The translations under genes were made by a program, and so were the position numbers. Shown here piece by piece: positions 1-8,900 of a DNA stretch of 64,000 nt. Within the stretch, counting starts at the first letter, position 1; every line of letters starts with the position of its first letter. The notes beneath the pieces were generated by a model that searched no databases, was not told the DNA's origin, and was given only the letters and a program-made list of their open reading frames with translations. Source of the stretch: Bacteroides nordii WAL 11050 = JCM 12987 (lineage in GTDB: Bacteria; Bacteroidota; Bacteroidia; Bacteroidales; Bacteroidaceae). The stretch is from positions 1-64,000 of the forward strand of contig BAJA01000027.1 of NCBI GenBank assembly GCA_000613465.1, written 5' to 3'.

Positions 1-66
1 GATTTCGGTGGAACTGACAATATGTTCGGTAAGAACTTCCTGAACCGTGTAGTGATTCTGGAATAA
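1..66 (+). CDS. C-terminal end of an unidentified protein (partial)
   Basis: Frame 1 is open from the window edge and reads 21 residues ending in NRVVILE before TAA at 64-66. Too little is visible to name a family. A strong hairpin follows within 40 bases and a promoter-like sequence precedes the next gene, so this gene probably ends its own transcript and is not cotranscribed with the lipoprotein genes downstream. Confidence 0.6.
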   Translation, partial: DFGGTDNMFGKNFLNRVVILE

Positions 67-103
67 ACGCTGAAATCAGATACAAACTAAAGTTTTTAAT
101 ACC

Positions 104-145
104 AAAAGGCTATCCCACTAAATTTTGTGAGATAGCCTTTCTTAT
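104..145 (+). terminator. Rho-independent terminator
   Basis: AAAGGCTATC at 105-114 pairs with GATAGCCTTT at 131-140, with a short inner CAC/GTG pairing; a T-rich stretch follows. It closes the partial gene at the left edge. Confidence 0.8.
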
Positions 146-177
146 ATCCAACTATTTTAAGGAAACTCCATCTTATT

Positions 178-209
178 TTTGCAATCAATGGCTATTTACA
201 TTATCTTTG
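178..209 (+). promoter_or_regulatory. Bacteroides-type promoter for the lipoprotein pair
   Basis: TATCTTTG at 202-209 matches the Bacteroides -7 consensus TAnnTTTG and TTTG at 178-181 matches the -33 element with a 20-base gap. The ATG of the metalloprotease gene lies 25 bases further on. Confidence 0.65.
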
Positions 210-234
210 CGCCCCAAAAAAACAAACAATTAAT

Positions 235-2334
235 ATGATTAATAACAAAATCCTCAAACTTATCGGTTTGTTCATTTTGGGTATGTGGAGTTTACAGGCT
301 TGTACTGATAGTAACTCTAATGACCTCCCGACAGATGAAGTGCCGGATAATCCTTACGGCTTAATAAAGGTTACAGAGAATGATCTGACACCTGACGTAT
401 TCAAACTTATGTTGCAGGACGACGAACCTTCAACTACGTATTTTGACAACAGCCAACGTTTCTTTTACGTCAATCAGCCTCTGCAAGTGAGTATTAACGA
501 AAAGCAGGAACTATTCATCCGCTTCTATTCGCCCCGTCCCATACATGGAGTAACAATCTGGGCAAAAATCAATGGCTATGATGAAGAGTTTCAATTGGCA
601 CAGTTTGATGTAGTGCCTGCCTTCACCGAATATCACCGGGCACTGCCAATGCTCACCGAAAGCAAACGTTATATCACCCGTTCAGGAAAAGAGATACAAA
701 TCATGGCTAACCCACATCTGTCAGCATCAGATTTCTCGTTGAAGACAGATTGTGAGGATAGTTATTATCAAAAACTACTCTCTACCAAAAGCAAATACAG
801 GGTGCGTTTTTCTGCCTACAGCCAACAAGGTAGCTGGCAATTCCCCCTACTCGCCGCCCATGCCAGAGAAACGGTAGCTATTATGCTGAACTTTGCCTAT
901 ATGTTCTCCTCACCGGAATTTGCCGAGGAATTGGAGAAATACAGAGGTAAACTTCATAGTAACAATGATCTGGCAGTGGTAGACATCGACAAATTGCTCA
1001 AACAGGTAATCAATCATTCGGGTTTCCTGGTGGGGCATGTGAGTGGAGTAAACGGTCTGGGTGGAGGAGAAACCTATGGACTGAATGAATGGTGCTACCT
1101 TGAACACTATGCAGACGACACGAACCAAACCCACACAATTTTTCATGAATTGGGACACTGCCTGGGCTATGGACACGACGGAAATATGACCTATGAACAA
1201 ACCGGAACGGGATGGATTACCCTTTGTAATAAAGTGTATACCCAGTTGTGTATTGATAAAAAACTTCCCATCTACTCAAGAAGATTTATGCATACACGTA
1301 AACAGGGAAAACTGTATGGTACTGCCCGCTACCAACGCTCTAAATACATCATTGAAGATCCGGAACTGGATGCCATAGACGGTGGTCTGGCCCCGGCATT
1401 GAAAGGCGACAACGAAAACATTGAAGAAGGAACACCCCTCTCCTGCTCTATTTCTTATGAAAACATCCCGGGAGCTACCAAAGAGACTTTTACTCCAAAA
1501 GATGTGTGTGTCTACAAAAAACGCATATATATTGTCAATGATGCAAACGGGAAATACAGTCTGGAGGTCCTGGAAGAGAAAGAAGGAAAACTAACGCATG
1601 TAAAAAGTGTGAAAGAGTGGACTGAGAATACAGAAACCAAGACCTTTGCCGGGAAACCTAACGGGGTTACAGTGGCACATGGAAAAGTATATGTCACAAA
1701 TGAAAGTAGCCGTACAGATGTATTTGACGAGGCTACACTGGACTTTATTACGTGTATAGGTACAGGCAGTTGGGGTGAAGGTAGTACTCAGACAGTACAT
1801 GCCTTTGATGTACTTGTGCGTCGTGGATGTGTGTTTATCCGGGACAAGAAACGCGTGTGTGTATTCATGGAAGATGATGTTGTAGCAGGTAGTTACAAGA
1901 AAGTAGCCAACTATTGCCGCACAATCAATATGGGTGAAGCTATGGGAACTTATGGACAGGCAATGGGAGCTGACGGACTACTCTATACCACCCACCAAGG
2001 TAATCGGAAAATTTATGTATTCGACTGTAACGTGATGCGCGAACAAACGGAATGGAAAGCGCAACGGGTAATAGACCTCCCCGCTTCTCATTCTCCCTAC
2101 GACATTGCTTTTGTTGGCAAACGAATGTTCGTATCATTTGCCACCGGAAAGAATCAACCGGTAGCCCTGGCAGAAGTGAATCAGGAAACCGGAACAATCC
2201 TAAAAGATTATACAACCATAGGTGAACATACCTTCCGTAATGTGGAGAAAATAATGCTATCCCGACAAACACTGTTTGTAATAGACCGCACTGAACGTAC
2301 CATAACCGGTATTCCAATAAACGAACTGAACTAA
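235..2334 (+). CDS. Secreted lipoprotein: zinc metalloprotease fused to a propeller-like domain
   Basis: A 699-residue surface or periplasmic lipoprotein. A signal peptide ends in SLQAC, giving a lipidated Cys23. Residues about 60-230 are an unidentified N-terminal region. Residues 304-314 read HELGHCLGYGH, the complete metzincin zinc motif HExxHxxGxxH, so an active zinc peptidase is likely. From about residue 425 the chain changes character into repeated strand-rich segments (VYVTNESSRTDVF, IGTGSWGEG, VIDRTERTITGIP) that look like beta-propeller blades. This second half is clearly similar to the whole of the next gene, 12 bases downstream, which has its own signal peptide. Promoter and spacing suggest a two-gene transcript. 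The substrate is unknown; peptidase function is inferred from the motif alone. Confidence 0.85.
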   Translation: MINNKILKLIGLFILGMWSLQACTDSNSNDLPTDEVPDNPYGLIKVTENDLTPDVFKLMLQDDEPSTTYFDNSQRFFYVNQPLQVSINEKQELFIRFYSPRPIHGVTIWAKINGYDEEFQLAQFDVVPAFTEYHRALPMLTESKRYITRSGKEIQIMANPHLSASDFSLKTDCEDSYYQKLLSTKSKYRVRFSAYSQQGSWQFPLLAAHARETVAIMLNFAYMFSSPEFAEELEKYRGKLHSNNDLAVVDIDKLLKQVINHSGFLVGHVSGVNGLGGGETYGLNEWCYLEHYADDTNQTHTIFHELGHCLGYGHDGNMTYEQTGTGWITLCNKVYTQLCIDKKLPIYSRRFMHTRKQGKLYGTARYQRSKYIIEDPELDAIDGGLAPALKGDNENIEEGTPLSCSISYENIPGATKETFTPKDVCVYKKRIYIVNDANGKYSLEVLEEKEGKLTHVKSVKEWTENTETKTFAGKPNGVTVAHGKVYVTNESSRTDVFDEATLDFITCIGTGSWGEGSTQTVHAFDVLVRRGCVFIRDKKRVCVFMEDDVVAGSYKKVANYCRTINMGEAMGTYGQAMGADGLLYTTHQGNRKIYVFDCNVMREQTEWKAQRVIDLPASHSPYDIAFVGKRMFVSFATGKNQPVALAEVNQETGTILKDYTTIGEHTFRNVEKIMLSRQTLFVIDRTERTITGIPINELN

Positions 2335-2346
2335 AAGGAAATAATC

Positions 2347-3405
2347 ATGAAAAAAAAGATAATTCATACAAGCCACCTGCTACTGGCCCTGATGATTGCA
2401 GGGGCCTGCTCGGAAGAAGATATGCCAGGAGGTATACCACAAAAACCTGAAGAGCCATATACCAGTCATTATTACTACTCCTATGAAGCAGGACAGCAAT
2501 TATCGGCTGTGGATTTTGCCCTGAACGAGGGTGAATTTACTCCAGGAGCCACCTATATAAAAGGAGATACACTGTTTGTAGCAAACATACAGAACGGACA
2601 TTACAGCCTAGAGCTGTATGATAAAAAGAAGAAACAACACCTAATATCACTGCGGTCATGGAAGTATGGAAATACTGATCAGAAATTTCAAAGTCCGATA
2701 GAAGCCATCGGAGTATCTCCGGCCAATCGTCTGTATGTATTAAGTAGAGAGACTCGCATCGATGTTTTTGCCCTCGAAGACCTGAATTTCATTACGCGCA
2801 TTGGGACTGGCAGTTGGAGTGATGGAGTAAGCGGATTGTTTCAGGCACAGGCTATGGCGATTTCCCCGGACGGAAAGATTATTGTTCGCACCAAAAGAGA
2901 GATTGCCGTTTACCGGGAGGAGGACGTAACTCCGGAAAAATATCAGAAAGTGCCTTTTTATTGTCGAAGTGCAGCAATAGGAATGGATACAAACAACGGA
3001 TTTAATCCCCATCAGATGGTACAGGATTCTACCGGTATTGTTTATTTGGCAGATTACGGGCAATACGGTAACAAAAAAATTCAGGCAATAGACACTGCAC
3101 GTATTGAAAAAGGTGATCAAAAAATATTAATAGATGCAGAAAAGACACTCGATACCAACTTCAACCCTTGCGGTATCGCTTTGCACAACGACCAGATGAT
3201 GGTGTCTGCCAGTAATGGTTCTATCTATATCTATGATCGTACGAAAAAAGAATGGGGAGACGGTTTCAAATCTGTAAACGGTTACACATTTAAGAAGGCA
3301 GAAAAACTATTGATAGCGGGATCAAGCCTCTGGGTTTCTGACACCAATACCAAAAAGCTGATAGAAGTAAAAATCTATAAGAATGAAATACGGGAATACG
3401 AGTGA
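2347..3405 (+). CDS. Propeller-like lipoprotein, paralogue of the upstream C-terminal domain
   Basis: A 352-residue lipoprotein; the signal peptide ends IAGAC, giving lipidated Cys21, followed by an acidic SEED stretch typical of exported Bacteroides lipoproteins. The body resembles residues about 430-699 of the upstream metalloprotease: RIDVFALEDLNFITRIGTGS here against RTDVFDEATLDFITCIGTGS there, and several matching strand segments (VCVF/AVYREEDV, YCR, IYDR). It has no HExxH motif, so it is a propeller-only relative, perhaps a binding partner or substrate-recognition unit. Start chosen at the ATG giving an intact signal peptide; the gap to the upstream stop is only 12 bases, so cotranscription is likely. 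No enzymatic role can be assigned. Confidence 0.85.
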   Translation: MKKKIIHTSHLLLALMIAGACSEEDMPGGIPQKPEEPYTSHYYYSYEAGQQLSAVDFALNEGEFTPGATYIKGDTLFVANIQNGHYSLELYDKKKKQHLISLRSWKYGNTDQKFQSPIEAIGVSPANRLYVLSRETRIDVFALEDLNFITRIGTGSWSDGVSGLFQAQAMAISPDGKIIVRTKREIAVYREEDVTPEKYQKVPFYCRSAAIGMDTNNGFNPHQMVQDSTGIVYLADYGQYGNKKIQAIDTARIEKGDQKILIDAEKTLDTNFNPCGIALHNDQMMVSASNGSIYIYDRTKKEWGDGFKSVNGYTFKKAEKLLIAGSSLWVSDTNTKKLIEVKIYKNEIREYE

Positions 3406-3439
3406 TAACTTCCTCGTACTTGTGTAATTATACAACTTA

Positions 3440-3512
3440 AAAACGCAGATTAACGCCAATTTATCGCAGGTATAATTTAATATTTGCGTAAATTGGCGTT
3501 AATCTGCGTTTT
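3440..3512. repeat. Intergenic palindrome, 24-bp perfect arms (CGCAGATT word family)
   Basis: Positions 3440-3463 and 3489-3512 are perfect reverse complements around a 25-base loop. The arms are built from AACGCAGATTAACGCC-like words that recur at 11.5, 34.6, 38.0 and 57.1 kb. It lies between convergent genes and could terminate transcription from both sides. Confidence 0.85.
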
Positions 3513-3569
3513 AACAACAGCTAATTTTAGTTTTGAGACCCTCTTATTCTTTCATAAGTGGTCAACTAT

Positions 3570-4535
3570 CTAATAAACCAGTTTCACATTATCCACCCAC
3601 AAGGTGTTTCCCGGAGAACCGATATAAGCTCCTCCATGACTGGCTGTAAACTGAAGAATCATGTGAGTGGGCGTTTCATCCTTATCGGCCCATGCCACTT
3701 CACGAACCGGTACACTCTCTCCCTTGCTATTGAGCGAATAACGTTCGTCAACCTGTAAGCGCATCATATGAGGTTTATATATAGGACTTCCGGTTATATC
3801 ACCATAGTGAATCTCATAGGTAGCATTATTATGCCAATCACCGGTATTATAATAATAAACAACCATCGTACCGACACGCTTTGCAAAAATATTACCTTCA
3901 GCATCTTCCCAACGCTTTTGTAAAAGCAAAATCGCTGCAGGAAAATCTTTGCCCGGCACATCGGTTATTTTACTAAACCCTGTAGCGCGAATACGGTTTT
4001 CGCGATCAGACATCTTCACTTTATAATCAAACTGAAGAGCAATAGGGCGCTTTGTGAACGGAATCCCCATTCCAAGCATTTTGTTGGGTTTTTTGGTACC
4101 TTTAATAGGTTCATGTACCGTGCCCAGAAACATAGAACCGGCAGCAAGTACCGTAATATCCACGAGTCCGAACACTTTCACACTTTCCATACGAGTTTCC
4201 AGACGTGCACAATATCCACTTCCCCGCTTTTCGGGAAAAACAGATGTATTTGTCTTTGTGACTCCCGCTACTTTCGCCATCACATTGGAAGTAGCCCAAG
4301 GAGAACCACCAAGATTCGTATAAGCTTTTGAACCAGCTATGGTTTGGGTAGGCCCGACGGCATATACATTTTTTGTATTTCCACCAATAATGGCAGACTC
4401 TTTTATTTCGCGATTTACCCATTGATCCATATCCCCAAACGGGAGCATTTCTACCTTATGTTGCGCCATAACAACAGCCGAGCATAAAGCAATAAAGCCT
4501 GTCGTCATCAGACGGCGATATGTTCTCTTTGTCAT
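3570..4535 (-). CDS. Secreted PCMD-like (putative carbohydrate metabolism domain) protein
   Basis: A 321-residue protein with a cleavable signal peptide (hydrophobic stretch ending SAVVMAQ near residue 24). The mature part, with MDQWVNREIKESAIIGG and a C-terminal ILQFTASHGGAYIGSPGNTLWVDNVKLVY, resembles the Bacteroides PCMD family, whose end has a carbohydrate-binding-like jelly-roll pattern; this is recognised from memory, not searched. It is the last gene of the sulfonation operon, 16 bases after the sulfotransferase stop. In this position it may bind or present a sulfonated product or acceptor at the cell surface, but that is inference from context only. Confidence 0.6.
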   Translation of the reverse strand: MTKRTYRRLMTTGFIALCSAVVMAQHKVEMLPFGDMDQWVNREIKESAIIGGNTKNVYAVGPTQTIAGSKAYTNLGGSPWATSNVMAKVAGVTKTNTSVFPEKRGSGYCARLETRMESVKVFGLVDITVLAAGSMFLGTVHEPIKGTKKPNKMLGMGIPFTKRPIALQFDYKVKMSDRENRIRATGFSKITDVPGKDFPAAILLLQKRWEDAEGNIFAKRVGTMVVYYYNTGDWHNNATYEIHYGDITGSPIYKPHMMRLQVDERYSLNSKGESVPVREVAWADKDETPTHMILQFTASHGGAYIGSPGNTLWVDNVKLVY

Positions 4536-4551
4536 CCTTTCTCCTTTCTTT

Positions 4552-5657
4552 TTAAAGACTATAATCCCACTGCTTCAGCGCAAAGTCCCAATTGTCCTGC
4601 ACTAACTGAACAGTACGATCATCGTACTTATATTTATTTTTCTTATATCCTTTCTTTCCACCTACATACTTTTCTATTGCTTCACGTGCTTCTTCGAAGC
4701 CTGGAATAGAGAGTTTCTGATATATATTCTCGGTCATCGCCAAAGCATCCGCTTCAAAATCCTCAAACTTCACTTCAATCAGATTTCTCTCAGGAATATA
4801 CTGTTTATCGGCTTCGTACTTATGATACAACTTGGCATAAATAGAGAGAATGTTTTTTTCGATCTCCTCGTTGCTGATATCTTCCAGTTTCAAAGGCTGA
4901 ATAGTATTGGTAAAGAAACTACGTGTAGACTCAAATACTGTGTACGGGTTACGCATCAGATAAATGAACTTTGCATTGGGAAACATCTTCACCAACTCCT
5001 TCACACGCCCCGTATGAGGAGGGTTCTTACTCAGGAACTGAGTACCTTGCGTATTCCACAATGAAATCTTTATCAGTTTTTTAAATGTATCTTCAAACAC
5101 TTTCAGTTCTTCGTCGGGGATACCATCAAACAACAAATACTTATCAGCATATTCTTGCTGGTATTTGGGCAAAAACCAGAAATTATAATATGTATAAGGC
5201 ATCATATTTGCCAGTGCAAATTCCTCTTCCTGCGGCAGGTCTACAGCCAGTTCCATATTATCGGTCGGGCGTTTATCGGGCATCAGCAACTCATATTCTT
5301 TTTAAAGAAAGGTTGCCCCCACATCATCAGATGTGGAAAAACAGTCTGATAGGTAGTGTTGTACCCAAAGTGTTTGTCACAGGAAAAGACATTGTGTACA
5401 AACGTTGTCCCACTACGCCAATGCCCCAATATAAACACCGGATCGTGCTCTAACGGCTTATTGGCCAGAAGCTTTTCGTAACGGCTGTTTTGCAAAGGAG
5501 CCAATGTAGAGAGCAGGCGGCATACTGCTTTGGTCAAACGATACTTTCCTTTGTAGGCAGCATCGATATCCCTACCAGCGGTTATCGCTTTAAATGTTTT
5601 CCAGTCAGCTCCTACCAGGGTGTTTATCGGAAGTTTATTGAATTCAAGTAATCCCAT
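4552..5657 (-). CDS. PAPS-dependent sulfotransferase (Sulfotransfer_3 type), one-base deletion
   Basis: Cytoplasmic sulfotransferase of about 368 residues after repair. GHWRSGTTF at residues 78-86 is the 5'-phosphosulfate-binding loop; YLMRNPYTVFES in the second half is the 3'-phosphate-binding segment. The frame breaks at the A5 run (plus coordinates 5299-5303): with one more A the protein reads FFKKEYELLMPDKRP straight through, so this is one gene, not two. It lies downstream of cysQ-SLC13-cysC-cysD-cysN, which make, feed and recycle PAPS, so its role is transfer of sulfonate to a small acceptor. From established knowledge, a B. thetaiotaomicron enzyme in a comparable PAPS cluster (BT_0416) sulfonates cholesterol and related steroids; this protein is a likely relative, but the acceptor cannot be read from sequence. 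Confidence 0.85.
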
Positions 5658-5659
5658 GT

Positions 5660-5759
5660 TATTTACAATTTACAATTGACTATTTACAATTGACTATTTA
5701 CCATTTACAAATTGCACGATCTGCATAGCAAATTGTAAATTGTAAATAGTCAATTGTAC
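5660..5759. repeat. Intergenic word-repeat palindrome between cysN and sulfotransferase
   Basis: The words ATTTACAATT and GACT are repeated in the left arm (about 5661-5715) and appear as reverse complement in the right arm (about 5729-5759), with a central segment containing ATCTGCATAGC. It fills almost the whole gap between two co-directional genes. Confidence 0.85.
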
Positions 5760-5760
5760 A

Positions 5761-7190
5761 TTATTTAATGATTTTCACTGCAATGCCCTGACGTTCCAGA
5801 TCTTTCACAGCCTTCTCTATCGCTTCATAATGCTTAGGATCAATACCCAGTTTCGGAAGATCCAGCACCGGAACATCATCCATAGTGCGCATATCTTTCT
5901 CTTCCACCCGGTCTATAATCATACCAACGGCACTGGTGTTATTGGTGATCGGGTCGATAAGGATGAACGATCCACAGGATTTGTTCTTCTGATAAGGATC
6001 AAAGAACAGCTCTTTCGCTGTAGTCAGTACCACACGGGCTATCTCATTCAACGAAAGGAAAGGCACGGCAAATTGCTCCATAGTGTTCACGTCCACCTTG
6101 TACTTGATGCTATCAATGCGGGTACGGCTCATATTAGTAGTCTGCTTGATAAAGAAGGATTTGTTCACATCCATTGGTTCCTCATCCATCCATACCAGCA
6201 TAGCCTCAAAGTTACGATCAACGACAGGCAAATTATTGGGATGCACCAGCATCTCTCCTCTCGATACATCTATTTCATCTTCCAGTGTCAGTGTGACAGA
6301 CTGAGGTGGAAAAGCATAATCCAACTCTCCGTCATAGGTCACAATACTTTTCACGCGGGAAGTCTTGCCAGAAGCAACGCCATTACTTCGTCTCCTTTGC
6401 GGATAACCCCCGAAGCCACTTTTCCACAGAAGCCACGAAAATCGAGATTAGGACGAAGCACGTATTGTACGGGGAAACGAAAATCGGTCAGGTTATGGTC
6501 GTTATCGATGTGCACCGTTTCGAGGAAGTCGAGCAAGGAGATACCCTTATACCAGGGAGTACGCTCTGATTTATCCACCACATTGTCACCATCCAGTGCA
6601 GAAAGCGGAATACAATTTACATCGGGGATACCAAGTGGCTCTACAAACTTTTTGTATTCTGACACAATCTCATTGAAGCGCGCTTCGGAGAAGTCTACCA
6701 AGTCCATCTTGTTAACAGCAAGCACAACATGTTTAATGCCAAGCAGAGACACCAGGAAAGTATGACGGCGGGTCTGAGTGATAACCCCCGTCCGTGCATC
6801 CACCAGAATAATGGCTAAATTGGCAGTAGAACCACCGGTAATCATGTTACGGGTGTATTGTTCGTGTCCCGGAGTATCGGCAATGATAAACTTACGGTTG
6901 TTGGTTGAGAAGTAGCGATAGGCCACGTCAATTGTGATACCCTGTTCGCGTTCGGCCTTCAAACCGTCGAGCAACAGTGCATAGTCTATATGTTCGCCGG
7001 CATTTCCCATACGTTTGCTATCACGTTCGAGAGCATCCAGCTGGTCTTCATACAATTTCTTACTATCAAACAGCAAGCGGCCTATCAGAGTTGATTTTCC
7101 ATCGTCCACCGAGCCTGCCGTCAAAAGACGGAGCAAATCCTTCTGTTCGTCTTTATCCAGAAATGCTTTTATATCTAAAGTAGTTCCCAT
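5761..7190 (-). CDS. cysN: Sulfate adenylyltransferase subunit 1 (GTPase), one-base deletion
   Basis: With CysD it makes adenosine phosphosulfate from ATP and sulfate, driven by GTP hydrolysis. The repaired protein is about 476 residues, normal for CysN. Visible GTPase motifs: GSVDDGKS (G1, residues about 26-33), DTPGHEQYTRN (G3) and NKMDLVD (G4), then translation-factor-like beta-barrel domains. The frame breaks near 6374: restoring one base turns ALLLARLPA-stop into ALPSGKTSRVKSIVTYDGEL, the expected continuation. An upstream TTG at 7196 is in frame but ATG at 7190 is preferred. No separate APS-kinase domain is fused; cysC is a separate gene here. It lies about 30 bases downstream of cysD. 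Confidence 0.95.
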
Positions 7191-7220
7191 CTTCAATTCT
7201 TAGTTTTTAATTTTTTTTGA

Positions 7221-8132
7221 TTAGAAGTATCCTTCGCGCTTCTTCTGTTCCATACTTGCATCCTGGTCGAAGTCGATCACACGGGTAGTACGTTCGCTCT
7301 TTGTGGTAGTCATCATCTCCTCCACGATCTTCTCAATTGTATCGGCCTCACTCTCCACTGCACCAGTCAACGGCCAACACCCCAATGTGCGGAAGCGTAC
7401 CATACGCATCTTAATCTCATCACGGTATTTTTCCGGCAGACGGTCATCATCGGCCATAATAAGATTACCGTCAAGTTCAACGCAAGGACGCTCTTTTGCA
7501 TAATAAAGCGGAACAATGGGAATGTTTTCCAGGCGAATGTACTGCCAGATGTCCAGCTCGGTCCAGTTACTCAACGGGAAAACACGAATACTTTCTCCTT
7601 TGTGTACACGGGCATTATAGATATCCCACAGCTCGGGACGCTGATTCTTAGGATCCCACTGGTGAAATTTGTCACGGAAGGAGAAGATACGTTCTTTGGC
7701 ACGTGACTTTTCTTCATCGCGACGGGCGCCACCAAAGGCGGCATCAAATTTATATTTGTCGAGCGCACGCAACAACGCCTGTGTTTTCATCAGGTCGGTA
7801 TGTACTTTACTTCCATGTGTAAAGGGGCCTACACCTGCATGAAAAGCCTCCATGTTGCTCTCCACAATCAGATTCCAGCCATATTTCTTAGCATATTCGT
7901 CACGGAACTGAATCATCTCTTTAAATTTCCATTTGGAGTCAATGTGCATCAAAGGAAACGGCACCTTACCCGGATAGAAAGCTTTCTCTGCCAGGCGAAC
8001 CATAACAGAAGAATCCTTTCCGATACTATAAAGCATCACAGGATTCTCAAATTCCGCAGCCACTTCGCGGATAATGTGAATGGACTCAGCTTCGAGTTCT
8101 TTCAAGTGACTCAATTTATACTCTTCTTTCAT
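7221..8132 (-). CDS. cysD: Sulfate adenylyltransferase subunit 2
   Basis: A 303-residue cytoplasmic subunit that adenylates sulfate. MLYSIGKDSSVMVRLA contains the PP-loop SxGKDS of the ATP-pyrophosphatase fold; FAFGGARRDEEKSRAKERIFSFRD-type sequence (GGARRDEEKSR) and the C-terminal TTKSERTTRVIDFDQ are hallmark CysD segments. Length and ends match the family and the frame is intact. It lies between cysC (29 bases upstream) and cysN, as in a standard assimilatory or PAPS-supplying operon. Confidence 0.97.
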   Translation of the reverse strand: MKEEYKLSHLKELEAESIHIIREVAAEFENPVMLYSIGKDSSVMVRLAEKAFYPGKVPFPLMHIDSKWKFKEMIQFRDEYAKKYGWNLIVESNMEAFHAGVGPFTHGSKVHTDLMKTQALLRALDKYKFDAAFGGARRDEEKSRAKERIFSFRDKFHQWDPKNQRPELWDIYNARVHKGESIRVFPLSNWTELDIWQYIRLENIPIVPLYYAKERPCVELDGNLIMADDDRLPEKYRDEIKMRMVRFRTLGCWPLTGAVESEADTIEKIVEEMMTTTKSERTTRVIDFDQDASMEQKKREGYF

Positions 8133-8161
8133 TATATTCTTATTTTATAAATCTCTTATTT

Positions 8162-8815
8162 TTATCTTTTCACTTTTGGCAATATCAACTCCAGCAAACG
8201 ATTAACAGATTCTTCAAGCGAAAGTTTTGAAGTATCCAACTCAAGAGCCGGATGTAGCGGTGCTTCAAACGGAGCCGAAATACCGGTAAAATTCTTAATT
8301 TCTCCTTTACGGGCTTTGGCGTACAAGCCCTTCACATCACGCTTTTCGCATTCGGCAAGCGGAGTGCTGACATATATTTCGAGGAAATCGTCCTGTCCGA
8401 TAATATTGGCAGCCATTTCGCGGATATCATTGTTAGGACTGATAAAAGCGGCAATAGTAATAATACCGCTATCTATAAAAAGCTTTGAGACTTCGGCTAT
8501 ACGACGGATGTTTTCTACACGGTCGGCTTCCGAAAAGCCCAGATTATTATTAATACCACTGCGGATATTATCACCATCGAGGATACGACACAGCAACCCG
8601 CGTTTGTGTAACTCACGCTCCAAAGCAATGGCAATGGTGCTTTTTCCGGAACCGCTCAATCCGGTGAACCATATCATCACGCTATGCTGCTTCAATAGCT
8701 GTTCTTTATCTTCCCGCGCCAGCATACGATCAAAGATAGGATAAATATGATTAGTTGAAAGTGGAGAGTGGAGAGTTGAAAGTTCTTCTCCTTTCGGTTC
8801 CTTATTTTGTTTCAT
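8162..8815 (-). CDS. cysC: Adenylyl-sulfate (APS) kinase
   Basis: Phosphorylates APS to PAPS, the donor for the sulfotransferase downstream. The P-loop GLSGSGKST is at residues 52-60, followed by DGDNIRSGINNNLGFSEADRVENIRR, the APS-binding region, and FISPNNDIREMA. 217 residues is slightly long: residues about 11-21 (ELSTLHSPLST) are encoded by an intergenic repeat word that continues outside genes elsewhere, so the N-terminal ~30 residues may be an added extension. Met31 (MLAREDKEQ) is a possible alternative start, which would leave a normal-length enzyme. Operon position between the SLC13 permease and cysD supports the call. Confidence 0.95.
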   Translation of the reverse strand: MKQNKEPKGEELSTLHSPLSTNHIYPIFDRMLAREDKEQLLKQHSVMIWFTGLSGSGKSTIAIALERELHKRGLLCRILDGDNIRSGINNNLGFSEADRVENIRRIAEVSKLFIDSGIITIAAFISPNNDIREMAANIIGQDDFLEIYVSTPLAECEKRDVKGLYAKARKGEIKNFTGISAPFEAPLHPALELDTSKLSLEESVNRLLELILPKVKR

Positions 8816-8900
8816 GCATATTATTTTTAGTCGTTTTTACAATACTTACTGTTAGTTTTCTTTTTCCCATCTTTTCGTCTTCCGCAACTCTCAACTCTTA
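8750..8900. repeat. Word-repeat element overlapping the cysC 5' end
   Basis: GTTGAAAGTGGAGAGTGG-type words at about 8755-8785 lie inside the cysC N-terminal coding region; the complementary ACTCTCAACTCTT lies at about 8885-8897, next to the stop codon of the SLC13 gene. The pair can form a long-range stem across the intergenic gap. Confidence 0.6.

Noticed and set aside
5283..5310. Programmed frameshift in the sulfotransferase at an A-rich run
   Set aside because: The TTTAAAAAG site lacks a full X-XXY-YYZ heptamer in the right frame, and 17 similar breaks without slippery sites occur in this window, so sequence error is simpler.
5830..6765. 311-residue plus-strand frame opposite cysN
   Set aside because: It is antisense to a clear cysN and contains no recognisable domain; many long antisense frames here arise from codon usage.
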